From Priapulus caudatus (Eukaryota > Priapulida > Priapulimorpha > Priapulimorphida > Priapulidae): a stretch of DNA of 57,989 bases. Shown piece after piece: positions 42,261 through 54,730 of this stretch. Both the position numbers and the translations under genes were made by a program. The notes under the pieces are model-generated. The model did no database searches, was not told where the DNA came from, and saw nothing but the letters and a program-made list of their open reading frames with translations. The stretch is from NCBI RefSeq assembly GCF_000485595.1, contig NW_014577980.1, forward strand, positions 163,577 through 221,565, read 5' to 3'. Each line of letters starts with the position of its first letter. The stretch's first letter is position 1.

Positions 42261-42983
42261 TAGGACGTTTAATATGGGAGCATAGCAGTAACAACTATAC
42301 CCAATTTCATATAACATATGGGTCAAACGGTTCCTGAGTTATCGTTGACCGTAGCGAAATGTTGACGGACGGACGGACGGACGACGGACGACGACCCATG
42401 GCAATACAGCTTGACGATGTCAAGGTGAGCTAAAAATGATGTCAATGGTGATGAAATCATAAGGTGGTCGCTTGACAGCCTGGACTAAGTTTAATTGTAG
42501 TTTGTCTACATGCTGTGAGTTAACTGGAAGTTAGATTGTAGTGATGAGCGATTTTGCCATAACCTTTAACATTATCCTTATGTCCAAGTCAGGGATCTAT
42601 TGGCAATGAAGAACCTTTGAAGGTGATCTTTTGAAATTGAAGCCCAAGGCAGTGCCAGTGGCAGCGGACTGTGGGGTCAGCTGAGTTCTAAGTTCAAGTT
42701 CTAGTGTGGAGTGACTTCAACTTGGGTGACACTGACAGTTTAAACTTAGAAGCAGAAGGATTGGTCATGTCCAATATCGCAAACATAATGTTATACGTAA
42801 TACGTGAGACAGATAGAGATAGCTGGATATAATGTGATGCAGAGCATGATGAAGGCTATGCTGGGTACCGTGATTCACTCACTACACAGGGCTGTTGTCA
42901 ACTTACATGCGTCTAAACAGAGGAATTGCTCCGACCGGTGATTGGAAGATAAAAATATAATTCGTGACGTTTCGTTTCACCGT

Positions 42984-43385
42984 CCATAGCCGCACGTGCA
43001 TTAGCCTATGAGTATGAGCGATACCACGCGTGCATATTTGCTAATTAATTAATAATCTATTCGCTTCAATAAACTCAAAATTCACAGAGATTATAGCTAT
43101 GACATGTGTCTATAATAGCTAAAATTTATAGAAATGTAACTCAAATCGTTCGCGCCATATGGTAGTTACTAAGTTAGTACACTTTCCTACCGGCCATAGC
43201 CGCGCATGTATTAGCCCATGAGCGATACCACGCGTGCATATTTTCTAATTAATTAGACTAATCGTACTTCAATAAACTCAAAATTCACAGAGATTAAGGC
43301 TAAGACATGTATCTATTAATATCTAGGGTTTATAGAAATGTAATTCGAATCGTTCGCGCCGTATGATAGTTAACAGTTATTCGCC
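42984..43385. repeat. Tandem pair of about 200-bp units upstream of gag
   Basis: Unit one 42984-43193 and unit two 43194-43385 share CCATAGCCGC, GAGCGATACCACGCGTGCAT, TTCAATAAACTCAAAATTCA and TCGTTCGCGCC, with point differences. They are followed by TTATTCGCCGAAGGCGAGGTG, a near-palindrome. They might be part of a retroelement leader or LTR, but they lack TG...CA ends. Confidence 0.6.
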
Positions 43386-43786
43386 GAAGGCGAGGTGAAT
43401 CTTGTCGAATAATCCCCGAGACGAAGTTGAGGTGCTGTGTTATAGGCTGGAGAAAGATTCACAAGTCAAATGGAGACGCACGTGACACGTGGGAGTGAGC
43501 CTGACAGGCAGGGCTATCAACTTCGAGGCAGCTAAAGCCACCACAGCCCCTGACTTGGAAGAAGCAAGGTAGGAGAGTTGGAAGCTGTTTAAGAAAAATA
43601 TTGGACAACTACAACCTGTTATCTGGGCTGCACACGAAAGACCTGCGTTTCAGGTAGCAATGCCTTGAGAACTGTCTCGCTGACGATGCGATGAAAACGC
43701 TCAGTGTTTAGCTTCTCAACGCCCGGAGTCCAAATAACTGTCACTGAAATTATAGATGAGGTTTTCAAGAATATGCCATAGGTGAG

Positions 43787-44266
43787 GTGAATGAGACCAT
43801 GGAGAGATTTTTATTTCACCGGCGTTGTCAGCAGGAAGGGGAGGACTTTGATCACTTCCTGGCAGACCTCAGAACACTGGCACAAACCTGTAAGTTTTGC
43901 AGCGCGTGCGAAGCCTCTATGATAAGAGACAGAGTTGTGCTGGGAATAAGAGAAAATGACACGAGAGAAGACTTGCTAAAGATAAGAGAACTTGACCTTG
44001 ACAGGTGCATTGATGTGTGCAGGGCTGTACAGTCTGCTTCGTTGTGTGACAGAGCATTGAAGCCAGTTATGCCTGATACTGTGCACAAAATAAGGGCAAG
44101 ATTTCCCGAGGTCAAGGATAAGCAGTACGTAACTTTGCAGAAAGAACAGTGCAGATTTTGCAACTTCTCTCACTTCATGAAGAAAGAAAAGTGTCAGCTT
44201 TTGGCAAGACGTGCCACATATGCGGCGAGAAGAATCACTTTAAGTCAAAATGCCCAGACAACATGA
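43787..44266 (+). pseudogene. Retroelement gag core
   Basis: Open for 159 codons. FLFHRRCQQEGEDFDHFLAD, MIRDRVVLGIRENDTREDLL and the KIRELDLDRCIDVCRA stretch are typical of Gypsy gag in which a capsid-like region precedes a zinc knuckle. The reading frame leaves gag near residue 125, where a one-base change moves the knuckle into the overlapping frame. Products would form virus-like particles that package element RNA. Confidence 0.82.
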
Positions 44267-44589
44267 GACGCGGACAGCAGAAACAGAGAGTATCGGCGCC
44301 CTACAGGACTGGTAGGGGCCGGGTGAATCAGCTAAAGGAAGAGTATTATGATGATGTATCTGCTAGTGACTCAGATTATGAGTGGTGCAATACAGTCACA
44401 GCTCAGGGGAAAAGGCTGTCTGTGCAAGCTGTCACAGGTGTGTCCCCAACCAGTAGGATGACGAAGTGTCGGATGATGGTTGGCGGCTCAGAAGTCGATT
44501 TTCAGATAGACACCGGGGCGTCTGTAAACATGCTGCCATCCAGATTTGCAGACAAGATAGAGCCATATAGAGGTGTACTAAAGATGTAA
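44149..44589 (+). pseudogene. Retroelement zinc knuckle and aspartic protease
   Basis: After a short out-of-frame start the frame gives CHICGEKNHFKSKC, a C-x2-C-x4-H-x4-C knuckle that binds nucleic acid, then an acidic linker, then VDFQIDTGASVNMLP with the DTGAS active site (GAC at 44509) of a retropepsin-like protease. It ends at TAA 44587-44589; in the reverse copy the same place reads through, so the stop is probably an indel product. Confidence 0.85.
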
Positions 44590-44625
44590 AACAAGGCTGT
44601 CCACAAACCTTCGGGGACACGTCGA

Positions 44626-45444
44626 ATGAAGGTGACTAACCCGAGGAACAACAGAAGATACTCAGTGCCCTTTGTTGTGTTTGAGGATGAGAGGCAACCT
44701 ATTTTAGGTTACCAGACGAGTGTGCAAATGAACCTCATACAAGTTCAACGTGACAACTTCGACGTGGTCGCTGCAAGGTCCACACAAGATGCCTTCGCAG
44801 AGGTTTATGATAAGAAGCTGGGAGAACTATTCGGTACCCGGCATCGTAATGTTCGTGCTGGTGCGATACCTGTGGTGATGGCCAACAGGAGAGTCCCCAT
44901 CGTGGTGCGACCGAAACTAAAGATGAAGCTGGAGAGGCTGAAGGAGATAAATGTCATCAGCCCGGTTGAGGAGCCGACGATGCACGTTAAACACTCACAC
45001 CATCGACAGGAGCACAGGCACCACTGCAGCAGCAGCGGCGGCGGCAGAGACAACAAGGAGAGCCACCTGGTGTTGGAGACAAATCCGCTGGAGTGGTCAG
45101 TGCACGACGTCTCTCGATTCATCGAGAACACAGAGTGCGCTCACATGTCTCGCATCCTCAGGGAACAGGAGATTGACGGTCAGGCGCTGATGCTGCTCAA
45201 CCTGCCTACGGTGCAGGAGCACCTTGCACTGAAGCTGGAGCCCGCCGTGAAGCTATGTCATCACATAGAGAGGGTCAAGGTCGCTTTCTTCGCACAGGCA
45301 AGCGACGTCGCCAGCATCGCCGGTGCAAGTGCCAATCGCACCCCCTTCCGACGTACCTCAGCCACCGTCAGCATCGGCGGTTGGCAAAACAAAGATGGCA
45401 ACAGACGCCGATGTAAAGACAACCAGATCCGGCAGAACTGTTAA
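44626..45444 (+). CDS. Chimeric ORF: retroelement pol start fused to SFMBT-like SAM domain
   Basis: A 272-codon open frame. Residues 1-118 are pol: protease end ([19 protein letters not shown]) and the entry to reverse transcriptase ([20 protein letters not shown]). At residue 119 (base 44980) homology switches to a His/Ser/Gly-rich linker, and residues about 153-222 form a SAM domain ([54 protein letters not shown]). This SAM version, with DGQALxLLxLPTVQE, is the one I know from the C-terminus of SFMBT Polycomb-group proteins. Terminal exon of an SFMBT-like gene, real fusion or assembly join cannot be told apart here. An acceptor-like CGACAG at 45004-45009 would start an independent exon. 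Confidence 0.65.
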   Translation: MKVTNPRNNRRYSVPFVVFEDERQPILGYQTSVQMNLIQVQRDNFDVVAARSTQDAFAEVYDKKLGELFGTRHRNVRAGAIPVVMANRRVPIVVRPKLKMKLERLKEINVISPVEEPTMHVKHSHHRQEHRHHCSSSGGGRDNKESHLVLETNPLEWSVHDVSRFIENTECAHMSRILREQEIDGQALMLLNLPTVQEHLALKLEPAVKLCHHIERVKVAFFAQASDVASIAGASANRTPFRRTSATVSIGGWQNKDGNRRRCKDNQIRQNC

Positions 45445-46850
45445 AATGCCTGTGAGGTTTAGGCAGTAGCATCAGTAGTATAGGAGGATAGAGTGTCTCG
45501 TCGTATGTTAAGCGGTTTTATTTTATTCAGCTATGATCGTTCATTTATGTAACACGTATCGGTGGCACAAGAAGGTATAGTTTGTGATGTATTGATGATA
45601 TTTGATATAGGTCAGGGTTAGACACTAACCATTTTAGTTCATTAGTCCACGGGACTAGTAAAAGAAGAAATGTACTAGTCCTTCCAAGATTCTACTAGTC
45701 CTACCGAAGGACTCTTACTAGGCACAGAGCGACGATGTGACGAGTGTGATTTGCCAGGAGGTAGGTGGGGTAGGGGGTGGAGAACCCCCTATGGTGTCCT
45801 ATGAGAGTCATTAGTAGTCCTCCTGTACTTTTCAAATCTGAAAGCCTGCTTACTAACATAATGATAAAAGCAGAGTACGGGCCTGTACGGCCAAACTTTA
45901 GTTGGCATTTAAGAAACGTCCGTGGGATGTTCGGACGCACAGGTTAGCACAGGTTCCTGAATCCAGTAGCAGCGTTGGCATACCAAAAATGGATAAGAAG
46001 TGGGTGGAGCTTACTTTTGGCCAGTGGTAGTGAACCTTACATTGTGTTGGGCAGGGTTTATTTACGTGCACGGGTCGTGCGGCACGCTCACTGTTCACGT
46101 GCGCTAGGTTGTGGAGTAATTCGCACATCCCCGCGCATTTCACGTTCTGATGTAAACAATAAAGTATCACTGGTTGTTAACAAACGATCAGTATGTACTG
46201 TTTTCAAATAATATTAACAAGATTTATGTAATATAGCCTGTTGAATTATACAGTAAATAATAATAATTGTCTCAAGTTTTAACACACATAAGTCACTGTA
46301 GCTGCAAATCACGTCGTATTACTTACTAGTCATGCAAACAGCAGCACAGCCTCGTCGCACCACGCAGGTTTAACCGTTTCATATTGTTTTTAACGTTTGG
46401 AAAAACTATATACATTTTATACAGGGTGTAGCTAAATAAAAGCTTCCCTACGTAAGAGCTTGTATGTCTACAAAATACATTTACTTTGGACACACTCAAC
46501 ACAGACGGAATTCCCCAGTGCCCATCAAAATTTTACAGTAAGTGATCATGTTATATGCATAATTTTTTCCTTTTCCACCAAAAAGTGTTGCTAGTTGTGA
46601 GCTATTGAAGTACCCTGAAATGGCTCTAGATTGCAGAGCCATTCTCAGAGCTTATAATTTTCACAAATTTTCTGGGGGGCATGCCCCCACACCCCCCTAG
46701 AAGTCCCCCTCCCCCTTTTCAGCAGTTGTCTGCCTCATGCTTTGCGCGCCGTCTCGCCCCTTATCAAAATACCCTGGCGCAGCCCCTGTTTATATATATA
46801 TATATATATATTGCTAATGAACTGATAATTATAGTGACTATAACTACTCA

Positions 46851-47102
<252 letters not shown>

Positions 47103-47229
47103 TTATAGTTTTTATTACAGATAAAAATTTGCGAAACTACGTGGTTTGATTCCAATTATAATGACAAGATCTGCTTATTCAGAAACAAAAGAACTCCAAG
47201 AACTCGGGTCTAATTCCAAAAATATCTAA

Positions 47230-47286
47230 GTAGTGTGCGTGCGTGCGTGCGTCCGCGCGTGCGTGCGTGCGTGCGTGCGTGTCCGC
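47230..47286. repeat. GCGT tetranucleotide microsatellite
   Basis: GTGCGTGCGTGCGT run with a few CCGC interruptions. Confidence 0.85.
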
Positions 47287-47772
47287 GAATCACGTTCAAA
47301 TGGAGAGACTCAGAGATATAGGGAGAGCTAGTGCTTCCCCCTATACACAATAGCCACGGTTACACATGCCGAGGCGTGATTGGTTGACCTCATCCAATGG
47401 CACGCTACCACACTATGTCAACAGCTACTGTCAAGCGATCACTCGGTAGACTGGGTGGGTTCGTGACCCCATTGTTTAACAATGTTTGCACTACCGTAGG
47501 GTCTAGCATGCCTAGAGCGTGCAGAGCATGCTAGTGTCTACTTGTACTAGCGCTTCTAACAAGGAAAACTTGTTAATGAGAATGAGTTATATATAGCACT
47601 TTGGATCTTGGTTGAGAGACGCTGCCGCTGGTAAAATCGATGGGAAATTGGGACGGTGAGGGACGGGGAAAATATAACTAGTCCCGCCGGACTAACGGCT
47701 ATGGGAATCTACTAGTCCTTCTGATTTTTTACTAGTCTCGGACTAACGGACTAGCGTTAGTGTCGAACCCTG

Positions 47773-48380
47773 TAGGTTAAATTCTTGTGGAGCGATAACG
47801 ATAACCTATGAGGACTGTGAAAATAGTTCGTTTTTTGTTCTGTTATTTTAATAAAGTTGAGTTGTGTTACTTAAGAAGTAGTGTTGATTGGTGTTGAGCT
47901 AGATCGAGTTTTTCCAAAAAGAGAAAGATGTTTTAAGTGTTGTAGTACATGTCTGGAATAGCCTAGTCAGCCACTAGATGGCGACACACGTGTCAATAGA
48001 TTGGTGTAACGTACACGTGTATACACGAGGCAGTTGGGCAGTGGACAGGGCACGGAGCACACGTTTAAATGCTTGTGTAAACGTTTTCCACTGGTTCTGG
48101 TTTTGGCTCTGACTTCGTGGCTGTGCAGCACGTAACAGGCGCCTCCCTAGACTAGCATTATATTACATTTATGTAATACAACATGAACAGCGCATGCGTA
48201 ACAACTGCTCGGACGAATAGCACATACGAACAGGTGTCCGATGCTCGGACGAATATCCACGTCCACAATGTAAACCCTAGAGGTGATTATCGAAATATAT
48301 TTACCTATGTCTCACCCAATCAGCGCGCAGGATTTCCTATAAAGTATAATCAATCGGGCGATGATACTAATAACAGTTAG
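47773..48380. other. Unique intergenic or 3' UTR sequence
   Basis: No exon supported. An AATAAA at about 47850 could be a plus-strand poly(A) signal if the SAM-domain transcript reads through the inverted-repeat span; a 63-codon open frame here has no similarity I recognise. Confidence 0.35.
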
Positions 48381-48783
48381 TACACTTTCCTACCGGTCAG
48401 CGTAATAGCGTATGCGGCGGGGTATGCAAAATAAAAACGAAACGTCACAAATTCTATTTTTATCCTCCAATCACAGGTCGGAGTAGCTCTAGTACTATAG
48501 CCCGCGTTCGATAAACTGCCGCAGGGCTATAGTACATTGTCGGCTGTAAATACCAACTACGACCTGTTACCACCTGTCCCCATGAAAAATGGATCGCAAA
48601 ACGCGAAGTTATCGGCTTTTTAACACTTATTTATCTACATGGACATCTCACCTATCTTTTTGAACACTTTCAACAACTTTACACCATGTATTTGTCCTTT
48701 GATTCCACAAAGTAAGCACTACTGGCATTTCATTTTGAAACGAAGTGGCGTGCGCACGCGTCACGTTACCGGATATGTACGCA

Positions 48784-48936
48784 AAACACATGGCAGCTAT
48801 GGTGCATGTATTATTCATGGGGGTGATGGGGTGAACTGCGCTGATGTTGCTTGGCAACGTGAGTAACTGCCACATCAGCGCGAGTTCACCCCATCACCCC
48901 CGTGAATAATACATGCACCATAGCTGCCATGTGTTT
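48784..48936. repeat. Long perfect-looking hairpin (about 64-bp arms)
   Basis: Left arm 48784-48847 and right arm 48872-48936 are reverse complements almost throughout, with one extra base on the right, separated by 24 bases that contain a smaller GTTGC/GCAAC hairpin. No hAT-like ends. It occurs once in the window. Confidence 0.85.
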
Positions 48937-49501
48937 AGACCAATAAATTGTGCCCTAAAATTTTTTATATTACTATCAAAATACCCAGCGCCACCCCTGT
49001 ATACATATATATACCTAACGACATGTATACCAGTAAATCACCTATAGGATAGACACCTGTCTATAAAGGACAATTTTGGGGGTTTCCTCAAAGTACACGT
49101 ATAGACAGGTTCGACTGTCTGGCGCACTGAGAATACGATGGGGGCCTATGTTTGCGGACACCTGTATACAACTGCCTGTCTATAGAGATGTTTTTGGGAT
49201 TCCCCTTCAGTGACACTTATCCGATGAAACCACCTATATGACAATTTTAGGGTTTTCCTCAAGGGACATTTATAAGCAGGTTTAAATGTACTCGGTAATC
49301 AACGGACAAGACTTGAAATTGTCCCTCCTGATTAAAACTAAAATTCAAACCCAAAAATTCTTGTTCGACGCCAAAAACCTAAAAATTATAAATACTTAAA
49401 ATTCGACACCCGAACCCTGAAACTTTTACAAATTCGAATTCAACCCCCCCCCCCCCCCCCTCTGAAATCCGAGACGAGTGGTCGCGAGGACCGCCGCTCA
49501 C

Positions 49502-49690
49502 CGAGCGCCATTATGGACTCGCGCCGTCCCTTCTTGTTGGCCATGCCGACGAGCATATCGATGGTGATGTGGTTGTGGACGGGAGCGTCCTGCAGCAGCA
49601 GCGTCAACGCGGCCATCCTGTCGGCCAGCGTGCCGGACGATATCACCGTCTTCATCCAGTGCGTCTCGCCGCGCTTCTTCTTCGCTCGCA
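49502..49690 (-). CDS. CEBPZ: Intact duplicate of CEBPZ exon 5
   Basis: A 189-nt exon between CTCCTCAG and GTGAGC, open throughout (phase 1 in, 1 out). It encodes RAKKKRGETHWMKTVISSGT, LADRMAALTLLLQDAPVHNH and ITIDMLVGMANKKGRRESIM, matching WMKAIVSSGTLGDRMAAMILLIQD...ETLVNLVKKKGSKQQCLMAL. It is open although the rest of this Y copy is the noisiest in the window. The inverted copy at 37200-37400 is 12 nt too long. Confidence 0.88.
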
Positions 49691-50919
49691 CTGAGGAGAA
49701 ACGATTCACCGACAACATAATTCGGTGTAGTGTGACTACACTGAGCGTCGAATAATCCGCTCGTCAATGCTAACAGTTTCGGTGCAAATCTGTGCTACGT
49801 ATATCGAGTATCGCATTTTGCTACGTTAGCGTGGAGCAATTGCCTCCGGGTATTTAAATCGTGACAAGGCAACCTATATATGCAAATCACTAATAAAAGT
49901 GATTTCCACAGCAATCTGTGAAAAGAGCATTCAAGCAATATGTATATATGTATCTATCCAGGGTTGAAAATACTTTTCTAACATCGGTGATCCTGCAGGA
50001 TCACCGATGTTATAATATTGGTGATCCTGCAAACATTTTGGTGATCCTGCCGAAACGCATACGTTATAATTATTTATACATTGCAATATGTTCCTGTTTT
50101 ACAAGCGTATACAGTAACCAGGCAAAAAAGATAGAAACAGACTAGAAACAGGCGCACAATCAGGAAATTAGAATTTGATTTATTTCATTTCCAGTTCTCT
50201 TTCTCAGTCGATTCTGAGTGTTGCACAACAGTTCATAATATTAATAAGGGCATCATCGGTCATGTCTACGTAATCTTCGGCTCTGTTCGGTGCGGGGGGT
50301 GGGGGGGGGGGGACCGTTTTCCTCATCCTTCAACAGTGGCAAGTAGTGGAAAGATAGGCCATACGTTTGACAAAACGGCCTTCTTCTATCTCTCTGCTTC
50401 CCAGAAAAAAAAAAAGGGGGGGTCCACTGCATTAGACGGATCAAAAAGCACCTAACTGCAAGGAGAATCCAGAAGAAATTTCTCATCAGTGCATTTAAAG
50501 TTGGTCCTGATAAGTTCTGGCTTCTTCCCAATCAGACTCTTATTCTCTTCATTATGAGAGAGAGCCTCTCACACTCTAGCACTAGTAGACCGCCAAAGAC
50601 AGCAAGCCAGAATTCCACACCACGCGAGCAGCAGCCAAAGTTCTATGCTTCTTGTTCTCGCGCGGCGGGGAGAGAGCGCGCCGAGCCGTTTTGACGGGGC
50701 ACGGTTCATCATCCGGCACTGAGCGTGACGCGAGAGAGAGAGTGCAGTGGGTCGCAGCGCGGGTCCATGCAACGTTTTCGTGTACAATGCCGCCTACGCA
50801 AACACTGTCCTGTAGGTGCGCCACGTATATCATAAGAGCACAACGCCATCAGTCTTCTCACCCATTCAGATCCTAGTGGCCATGACTTATGTAACCAAAA
50901 GGAGGAGAGAGTTGTGCAA

Positions 50920-53847
50920 CATGTTTCCAATTAATGAAAATCCTCCTTTCCAGTTCACTTAAAATAGCATTCCACAGGCGCTTTGCAGACTTGAATACTC
51001 TTTTTTTTCGCTTTTTTTTTCCGGTGATTTCAGTCGATCCGCCGACTGTTTATTTTGTCATGATCCGGTGTTGATCGGAAGCTGAAAAAGCCGTCGGATC
51101 AGCCGATCGGCGAGTATTTTAACCCTGTCTCATCTATAATAATAATATTTATATCGTACTTATTTGTAATATATATAGTAAATTATATATTATACATTCG
51201 GGATAATATAGATTAGTCACACAACAAATACCAACCTTGCTGCAGGTTCGCATTAACCGATCGCACCCGGACGCAATTGCTGGTCGTGCCATCAATCGCG
51301 TAAACTGCCCATGGAAAAAATCGCAACCCAACGACGGCAGTTCCAGCCTGCCTTGCCCTGTTTTGTAACTTGCCGTCGGTGCCGCTTTAACTAACTGCCC
51401 TAGTTTCGTTTTAGTCGAAGTTCAACATAACACGTCGCGTGGCGTGCGTAGTTCAAATGCTGAGAAACTAAAACCGATAGTCGGCATGAGGGAATGAATA
51501 ACAGCTATCGGATAATATTGCGCTCCTGATCGCGGGCATTAAAATGTCTTTGTACCTGGTTGCTGTACTTCCATTCGGACGAGGGGCAGGGGTACACGGG
51601 GTTCGGTGTTACAGGTGTAAGCTTACATGGGGCAATTGTTTTGTACATTAAAAGGCAAGACGATTTGAGTAAAATTTGTTATGGAGTTTTTCCTTTATTT
51701 TACAAAAGTGCCATTCGTGCCTTCTTCGAAATTTTGAGACGTTGGCTGTGCGCTTTTCTAAATTGCGTCTGTGCCCTTTTCCATTTAGAAGAACAATTCA
51801 AGCGATTTCTCACATGCCCTATAAAAATTGCTTTGCCCTTCTCGTCGCTAATTCGAGCTCTGCACCGCTACTGCTGATTTACAAGTTGACTCATTGCTGA
51901 GTAACCTCCTCTGCAAGTGTCTGGCAGCGTTTTTCACAAACGTGCGGCATGGGCAGGCTCCCACACAGGGACTCAAGCCTGAAAGCTGTAATGATAACAG
52001 CTTTCATTTAGATTTGAAATCTGTCTCGTTTGCCTCCCTACATTATACAAATACAAGCTGCAAAAACATGTTAGAACCTCTCGGTTTAGAACCATGGTTA
52101 AGAAGGTTAGTAGTTATTTTCGCACACTTAATTTCAATTCGTGCAGCTGATCACTACATGTTCATCTATTTTGGGAAATATTCGTACCAGTTATCACACA
52201 AATTTATTTACTCATACATCGCCGTTTGACCGGTACGCTGATTTCATGGCCATTGTTCCTGTTTTACAGAGAGATACTTCTTTGCGTTTGTGGAGAGTGG
52301 AGGGAAGTGCACGGATTTAGTCTGGCCACGGTCGAACTGAAACGAGGATCCTGCACACCATTCGTCTTCTTCAATTTCTTTGCCGGCGGATGTTAGCAGA
52401 CATTAGAATCGTCGTTGATTCCACTTGTCTTATTTTGCCTGCGTTGCTAGTAACCATGTGAGGGTCAACTGTTTATCCCCAGGAGCTATGTTTTCGCGGG
52501 AAGACTGTGATAGTATCCATCGATTCTTCTTCTAGTATTCCATTTCGGATTTCGTCCTTTTTGCTTGCTAACCCCATTCCTTCTCTTGCCTATTAACAAT
52601 TGTATGATGAAGAATAGCTTTCAGTAGAACAACTGCCATTGCAAGAGGCTTGCACATCTCATCATCTAAACCAGTATAAATTTATCTATACTTGACCATA
52701 TATATGCATTTTGTATCTGCTCTTATAAATTATTACAATATGGACACAGCCATCTTGTTAACACTACATGAAGACATGTTCATAAGTGAAAGACAGCATT
52801 CAAGCAGGGGGCAAGTAGGTATTGGTTTTGTATACGGATAAACAACATAGAAGGAAAAAATTAGAAATCAGATAAATGTTTCAGCCCATACAATATGACC
52901 ATGAATCTGGGTTAGTGCAAAACAAAATATAGGTGTGGTTACGGTCTTCCCGACCGCCGACCGCCTATTATCGGCCCCGCACGACTAAAACATTTTATTG
53001 TGCAAATGTTCTTAAGGGACAAAAAATAAATAAAGATACTATACTAATTGACTATCTCCCTGCTTGCACAAAGGCCAACCGCACCAACCTTCTCGTACAT
53101 GGTTCGAAAAATAAAATATTTCAGAAAATAAAATGTTTTCCCTACCACTACACTATTAATTTTTCGGCATGTAACCGTAACGCACACAAATAATTTTGTT
53201 TTGGACCTTAAGTAAACCAAGTTGACAGAAGGGGAAAAACAGTACATAATGGGTGGCATTTCAACATACCGCACTTGTGTCGTTTGTCTTGAATTAATTT
53301 GACCGAATGAATTATGTGCAACTGTGAATGTGAAACCAGCACATCAGTCAATCCGTCAACCATATTAAAAGCATGATCTCCAGGTTTTTAGGCAAAAATT
53401 TCACCGATTTTCGATTTCACTTTATTCGAGCGCTAACACTATGTGACACCTGTGTACATGCTCATTTCCCATATAACGGTACATGTGAAGCTGTCAGAGC
53501 GTTTGGCTGCCCGCGTAACATGGTGTAATGAGCCGCGCTGACGTCGAAAAAACCCGATTTTCTGCCGTCCAATTCTGACTTAGAGTCGAATGTAATACAA
53601 TGGATATTTAATAACTCGGAATAATCTTATATTTTACACTTCATATTTAATGTAACATATGCGTAACAAAGCGCGCCAGGATTGTGTAATTAATTGGCCG
53701 TATTTTATGAGTTATTGTCTCTTTATCGCAAAAATTTCTTAATCAACGTGTGGCGACTGAATTTAGGCAGTTTTTAATTTTCTCGTACAATATGAAACAT
53801 AAAGAAAACCTGATGCCTATTTTGGGTAGAAAACAAAAAAAAAAAAA

Positions 53848-53945
<98 letters not shown>

Positions 53946-53976
53946 AAAAAAAAAAAAAATTTAAAAAAAAAAAAAG

Positions 53977-54028
<52 letters not shown>

Positions 54029-54730
54029 TTAAAAAAAAAAAAAAAAAACATATCGCTTAATAGTGGCGAAAATTTTTGTATCCTCCACTCTTTTTGGTAA
54101 TTGAGAAATATCGCAAAATATCATTTCTTACCATAAAAATTCGAAAATTTTTGTGTAACATAATTAGGTGCTGGGAAATTTCATGAAATTTTTCGCGTAA
54201 TTTGAGCATAGAGATATATCCCCCTATAAATAAAATACAGTGATGATGCGATTCATTTTCATAAAACGTTAATTTCATTAAGCAATACCGGCCATATCGC
54301 ATAAAGCTGAGAGTAGACGTAATCAACAAGCGCTACTTTTAGTTACAGGGAGAAAGTCACCATCAAATCACTTATTAGAGGTTGAACCACTTATAATAAT
54401 TACAATAGAATTAGATCTACGATAGTGTTAGTGTTTTGTCCATAAATTAAAATTATGACAGTCCTACAATCAGATTGTGTAAATCAGACCATCTGCGAAG
54501 TGCTACAGAAATCATATCAACGAGGTAAAGTAATTAATATAATAAGAAACAATTCATAGTAATATTGAAACATTCAAATAATGAAAAGACTTACTGCCAT
54601 AGCAGGGGAAGACATACGTCAATTTATCACGCTCTTTTCTCATCAAAAATTTCAACACCGGCGCTCTTTACAATATTCCAGCATCCACCGTTTGCTGCTT
54701 CATAACACGTCCTCAAAAACTGATCATCTC
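50920..54730 (-). pseudogene. Fourth copy of CEBPZ 5' exons 1-4 (very noisy)
   Basis: Minus-strand direct copy of 21.8-25.25 kb. Exon 4 is at about 51880-51990, exon 3 at about 52240-52590, exon 2 at about 53262-53320, exon 1 at about 54612-54730. One-base indels occur every few tens of bases and two artificial homopolymer blocks interrupt it, so no exon is open. The intact exon 5 copy at 49502-49690 belongs to the same block. Confidence 0.75.
53834..54048. repeat. Poly(A) low-complexity block, probable artefact
   Basis: About 215 bases, nearly all A, replacing roughly 30 ordinary bases present at 24570-24610 and 33215-33245. Lys- and Phe-only open frames over it are meaningless. Confidence 0.9.

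Larger units (their letters stand above)
43480..44985 (+). mobile_element. Ty3/Gypsy-type retroelement, gag to start of RT (block Z, copy 2)
   Basis: Order: gag N-terminal part (about 43500-43790, broken), gag core (43787-44266), CCHC zinc knuckle and protease (44149-44589), protease end and start of reverse transcriptase (44626-44985). The layout and the RFLFHRRCQQEGEDFDHFL core are those of K02A2.6-like Gypsy elements of invertebrates. Frameshifts near 44190 and a stop at 44587-44589 break the polyprotein. RT catalytic YxDD, RNase H and integrase are absent, so this copy cannot move by itself. Confidence 0.85.

Noticed and set aside
42984-43385. Direct LTRs of the retroelement
   Set aside because: The two units are adjacent to each other, not at opposite ends, and lack TG...CA termini and a primer-binding site that I could recognise.
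50569-50930. Arg/Ser-rich ORFs on both strands
   Set aside because: Noisy copy of the hAT transposase region seen cleanly at 21439-21825.
53743-54100. Poly-Lys and poly-Phe open frames
   Set aside because: Products of a 215-base A run absent from the other copies of this block.
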